From positions 186,001-250,000 of the forward strand of contig NZ_CP076854.1 of NCBI RefSeq assembly GCF_018987265.1: a DNA stretch of 64,000 nt. The letters run 5' to 3'. Positions 61,327-64,000 of this stretch are shown here, piece by piece. This DNA comes from Rhizobium sp. WYJ-E13 (lineage in GTDB: Bacteria; Pseudomonadota; Alphaproteobacteria; Rhizobiales; Rhizobiaceae). Position numbers and translations under genes: made by a program. The notes beneath the pieces are model-generated. The model saw nothing but the letters and a program-made list of their open reading frames with translations, ran no database searches and was not told the DNA's origin. How positions within the stretch are numbered: position 1 is the first letter of the stretch; each line of letters begins with the position of its first letter.

Positions 61327-62127
61327 TCAGCGTAAAGTTTCGACGACATCCATGAAGCGCCTGACGCGCGCCGCGTCAACAGCGTTCCACGTGTTGCCGT
61401 CCACCTTGAAATGGGTGCCTATGATGCAGCCCTGCGCCATGGAGAAAACGTCGCTGATATTGTCGATGTTGACGCCGGTATTGGCAAAGACCGGGACATC
61501 GGTAACGGCTTCGCATACGTCGCGAAGATCCGACTGGCTCGCTGGCTGTCCGGTAATCGGGCCGGATACAAGAATGGCATCGGCGACGGAGGAGAAGACG
61601 GCGCTCTTGGCGCGCAACGCTATCGGGCGCTGATCCAGCGAATAAGCAAATTCGGCGTTGATATTGAACAGCATCTTCATGTCGCCCCGGCCGAGATTCG
61701 CCCGTAGTCGAGCCGCAGTTGCGCAGTCCGGCTGCCATAATCCCATGTCGGAGGCAAAAAGACCTGTGAAGATTTCGCGCACGAAACTGGCGCCGGTGAC
61801 AGCGCCGATGGCGACGCTGGAGACTGGATCCCAGAGATAGTTCACGCCAAACGGAACTTTTAGTTGAGGCTTGATTGCCTGTACAATGGCGGTCATCGCC
61901 GCAACGCTCTCGGCCGACCCCTTGAAGACGTAGGGCCGATCGTTCTCGTTGCCGAACATGATGGCATCGACGCCGCCGGCCTGCAGCTTCTCGACGTCTG
62001 ATGCCACGTCGTCGATCAGCTTTTGCATGCCTCCCTGAGCGTCGTAAAGTGGCGATCCGGGCAGGGCGCCGATATGGGCCATGGCGATGACCACCTTCTT
62101 GCGCGTCCCGAAGCATTCAAAAACCAT
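61327..62127 (-). CDS. BtpA/SgcQ-family TIM-barrel protein
   Basis: A 266-residue member of the BtpA/SgcQ family. Blocks are KVVIAMAHIGALPGSPLYDA, GGVDAIMFGNENDRPYVF, VPFGVNYLWDPVSSVAIGAV, VSGPITGQPASQSDLR and VFANTGVNIDNISDVFSMAQ, then GTHFKVDGNTWNAVD. Family role is poorly known: BtpA affects photosystem I assembly in cyanobacteria, and SgcQ sits in a sugar PTS operon. Here it is the first gene of the BtpA-FGGY kinase unit, so a role in sugar breakdown is more likely. GGAAGGAC precedes ATG 62127. Confidence 0.88.
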   Translation of the reverse strand: MVFECFGTRKKVVIAMAHIGALPGSPLYDAQGGMQKLIDDVASDVEKLQAGGVDAIMFGNENDRPYVFKGSAESVAAMTAIVQAIKPQLKVPFGVNYLWDPVSSVAIGAVTGASFVREIFTGLFASDMGLWQPDCATAARLRANLGRGDMKMLFNINAEFAYSLDQRPIALRAKSAVFSSVADAILVSGPITGQPASQSDLRDVCEAVTDVPVFANTGVNIDNISDVFSMAQGCIIGTHFKVDGNTWNAVDAARVRRFMDVVETLR

Positions 62128-62289
62128 TGTGCAAGTCCTTCCACGACGTTCTGTTATGCAGGCTCGGCTCGACCGAGCAACGATGATTGAGCTCACGTTT
62201 TCCTGTGAACTGCCTTGAGTGATTGCCGAGCGCGTCGGACTCCTGAGGGAACACCATGCGCAAGTCAGCATGACCATACGCATCGAAAC

Positions 62290-62325
62290 GAACTCAATCA
62301 AACAAAAAAAACATTTGATGAGTTC
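62290..62325. promoter_or_regulatory. Large dyad GAACTCA(A)TCAAA...TTTGATGAGTTC in the divergent BtpA/SDR region
   Basis: Arms at 62290-62302 and 62314-62325 match over 12 bases with one extra A in the left arm, separated by an 11-base A-run. The left arm includes the TCAAACAA motif (62298-62305), copy 3. It lies 163 bases upstream of BtpA and 45 upstream of the SDR start, well placed to control both. The nearby DeoR protein is the natural candidate binder. Confidence 0.6.
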
Positions 62326-62369
62326 GATTTTGTTGGATACGTTTTCCGGAAATCGTTCAAGGAGCTGCC

Positions 62370-63155
62370 ATGAAACCGCCTGTCTTTTCCGAGCTTCAGG
62401 GGCGCCGCGCGTTCGTTACGGGCGGTGCAACCGGCATCGGCCTGGCAATCGTCAAGGCGCTTGCCGCCCAGGATGTTGTCGTAGCAATCGCTGACATCAA
62501 TCTCGACGCGGCAACCCAGGCGGTTCAGTCGATCGGAAAGGGTGCGGTCGCCGTCGAGGTCGACGTGCGCAAGCGGGCTTCTGTCGAGGCCGCCTTCATG
62601 GAGGCGGTAAACGGGATAGGGGGTTGCGATATCGTCATAGCCAATGCCGGCGTTTCCACCATGCAAAAAGCCCTCGAGTTGACCGACGAGGAATGGGACT
62701 TCAATTTCGACGTCAACACGCGCGGGATTTTTCTGACGAACCAGATCGCTGGTCGCCATCTGGTCGGGCAGGGCCACGGTTGCATCGTCAATACCGCGTC
62801 ACTTGCGGCAAAAGTCGGTGCGCCGCTTCTTGCCCACTATTCTGCCAGCAAGTTTGCCGTTCTTGGTTGGACCCAAGCCCTCGCACGCGAGCTCGCATCT
62901 GCAGGTATCAGGGTGAACGCCGTCTGCCCAGGCTTCGTGAAAACCGGTATGCAAAGCCGGGAGATCGAATGGGAGGCGCGCCTTCGCGGCATCTCACCGC
63001 AACAGGTGTTCGACGAATATGTCGGCCAAACACCCCTCGGGCGCATCGAAACAGCCGAGGATGTTGCCGATGTTGTGGTCTTCCTTTGCTCCGACAGCGC
63101 CCGTTTTATGACGGGCCAGGGCGTCAATGTGACTGGTGGCGTCTATATGACTTAA
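62370..63155 (+). CDS. Short-chain dehydrogenase/reductase
   Basis: A 261-residue classical SDR. The loop is AFVTGGATGIGLAIVKALAA, Asp after beta-2 (VAIADIN, NAD type), IVIANAGVSTMQKALEL, VNTASLAAKVGAPLLAHYSA with Tyr-Ser-Ala-Ser-Lys just after, and VCPGFVKTGM. GGAGC precedes the ATG at 7 bases. Probable polyol or sugar-acid dehydrogenase acting upstream of the FGGY kinase, with which it shares a divergent control region. Confidence 0.92.
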   Translation: MKPPVFSELQGRRAFVTGGATGIGLAIVKALAAQDVVVAIADINLDAATQAVQSIGKGAVAVEVDVRKRASVEAAFMEAVNGIGGCDIVIANAGVSTMQKALELTDEEWDFNFDVNTRGIFLTNQIAGRHLVGQGHGCIVNTASLAAKVGAPLLAHYSASKFAVLGWTQALARELASAGIRVNAVCPGFVKTGMQSREIEWEARLRGISPQQVFDEYVGQTPLGRIETAEDVADVVVFLCSDSARFMTGQGVNVTGGVYMT

Positions 63156-63214
63156 CCGAGGTGCTGACACATGTTTTGCGCGTCAACGCCTGATAGCGGG
63201 TGACCCACTGGTGT

Positions 63215-64000
63215 TCACTTTGGTCTGTGAATTCTGGGCTTGCCGTTATCGAAACTCCGGTTGCCGTTCTTCCAGCCGGCAATGACGCGGGCGATCTCGC
63301 GCACTGCGACACGCGGGCCAGGACTGTCGAGCAGCACGATCGTCGCCTCGGCGCCTACTTCTAACCGTCTGACGCTGCCGAGTTGGCGTGCTGCCGCATC
63401 TGTCACCATGCTGAAGACCAGCGCCATGTCCTCGTCTCGCGAGAGCTGGGCGACGTTTGCATAGAGATTGGCCATGCGGATCAACGAGGCATCACCGTAG
63501 GGAGTGAAGGGATTGAGCACGTTGTTGGTCGCAATCGAGGTCGCGACACCGCGGCCTGCCAGCAGGTGAGCGGGTGCGACGCCGCGCGGAACCAGCCGAT
63601 CATGACTGCGTCCGTTCAGGTACAGATCGGTGGATGGCAGGACAGAAAGCGCAATGTCGGCTTCAGCCAGCCGATCAGCAATGGAGACGATCTCTGCCTG
63701 CGACATGGCCGAGAGATTGGTGACGTGGCCGATCGCCACGCGACCCTGCCAACGGTGACGAAGCGTGGCGTCGATCACCGCCGGCAGATCGCTTCGATCG
63801 GGATCAAGGCTGAAATCGAGATGGAAGTCGACCGGCATGTCATGCTTGAGCGCCAAGGCGAAGATCATCTCGATATGCCTGTTGGGATCGGGGTCCGTAT
63901 AGGGACAGCCGCCGACCAGATCCGCGCCATTGGAAAGGGCGGCGTCGAGCATATCCAGTGTCTCCGGCTCATTTGTCAGCCCCTCCTGGGCGAAGGCGCA
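63215..64000 (-). CDS. Amidohydrolase, cytosine deaminase-like (partial, N-terminus beyond window)
   Basis: 261 residues are visible, and the frame stays open to the window edge (CAFAQEGLTNEPETLD precedes the first internal Met). Motifs are GADLVGGCPYTDPDPNRH, VDFHLDFSLDP (metal His), VAIGHVTNLSAMS (metal His), ALSVLPSTDLYLNGR and GVATSIATNNVLNPF, where the metal Asp expected in ATDNV is replaced by Asn. The family deaminates cytosine, creatinine-like rings or ammelide. The first metal-binding HxH is outside the window. The Asp-to-Asn change may alter activity. Confidence 0.85.
   Translation of the reverse strand, partial: CAFAQEGLTNEPETLDMLDAALSNGADLVGGCPYTDPDPNRHIEMIFALALKHDMPVDFHLDFSLDPDRSDLPAVIDATLRHRWQGRVAIGHVTNLSAMSQAEIVSIADRLAEADIALSVLPSTDLYLNGRSHDRLVPRGVAPAHLLAGRGVATSIATNNVLNPFTPYGDASLIRMANLYANVAQLSRDEDMALVFSMVTDAAARQLGSVRRLEVGAEATIVLLDSPGPRVAVREIARVIAGWKNGNRSFDNGKPRIHRPK

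Noticed and set aside
1..64000. CRISPR arrays, tRNA or rRNA genes, replication origin, phage genes
   Set aside because: I saw no regularly spaced repeats, no cloverleaf-like sequence with an intact CCA-side arm, and no replication or phage protein in the coding frames. A covariance-model tRNA search would be needed to exclude a tRNA completely.

Overview
The window looks like an accessory, catabolism-rich segment of a Rhizobiaceae-type alphaproteobacterial replicon. This rests on the GC-rich coding style, strong GGAGG-type ribosome binding sites, many solute-binding-protein ABC transporters, a NodT-type efflux lipoprotein and resorcinol/hydroxyquinol genes of the kind known from Rhizobium. 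No rRNA, tRNA, CRISPR array, phage gene or intact transposase was seen. Taxonomy is inferred from gene content only.

Region 1 (1-11.5 kb). The end of a VapBC-type toxin-antitoxin pair is followed by a 188-bp element with IS21-like ends. A two-armed catabolic locus is then arranged around a GntR/FCD regulator (4172-4909). The left arm encodes an intradiol dioxygenase, an FAH-fold hydratase, an HpaI-type aldolase and a periplasmic-binding-fold protein with no signal peptide. The right arm encodes a TIM-barrel isomerase/dehydratase-like protein, a complete polar amino-acid-type ABC transporter, shikimate dehydrogenase, a CHMI-like tautomerase, type II dehydroquinase and a Gfo/Idh oxidoreductase. 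Two near-identical 12-bp palindromic sites flank the regulator's promoter. I read this as uptake and breakdown of a shikimate- or quinate-like cyclic acid through an aromatic intermediate. The mix of intradiol and meta-pathway enzymes is unusual, and this is the best candidate for an undescribed pathway.

Region 2 (11.9-34.4 kb). This holds hydroquinone and hydroxyquinol metabolism. An MhqO-like ring-cleaving dioxygenase and its hydrolase partner diverge from a LysR regulator. A leftward operon (23970 to 14724) combines hydroxyquinol dioxygenase, maleylacetate reductase, a branched-chain-type ABC transporter, an FAD phenol hydroxylase and a second intradiol dioxygenase. A second LysR gene diverges from it. 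A third leftward operon (34418 to 25036) has an SDR, a second complete Liv-type transporter, an alcohol dehydrogenase, an alpha/beta hydrolase and a two-component flavin monooxygenase.

Region 3 (34.5-48 kb). A scar joins two decayed genes (a PotD-like binding protein and an amidase tail). Next come cytochrome b561, small membrane ORFs, two paralogous family-4 glycosyltransferases, and a two-component system divergent from a tripartite RND efflux operon.

Region 4 (48-64 kb). A leftward operon for a ureide or biuret-like nitrogen compound holds an ABC importer, a biuret-hydrolase-like enzyme, a paralogue of it lacking all three catalytic residues, and allophanate hydrolase. A flavin-dependent oxidoreductase diverges from it. 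The right end has a questin-oxidase-family protein, a DeoR regulator, an FGGY kinase, a BtpA/SgcQ-family protein, an SDR and an amidohydrolase cut by the window edge. TCAAACAA-type motifs recur in three intergenic regions here and may mark a shared regulon.
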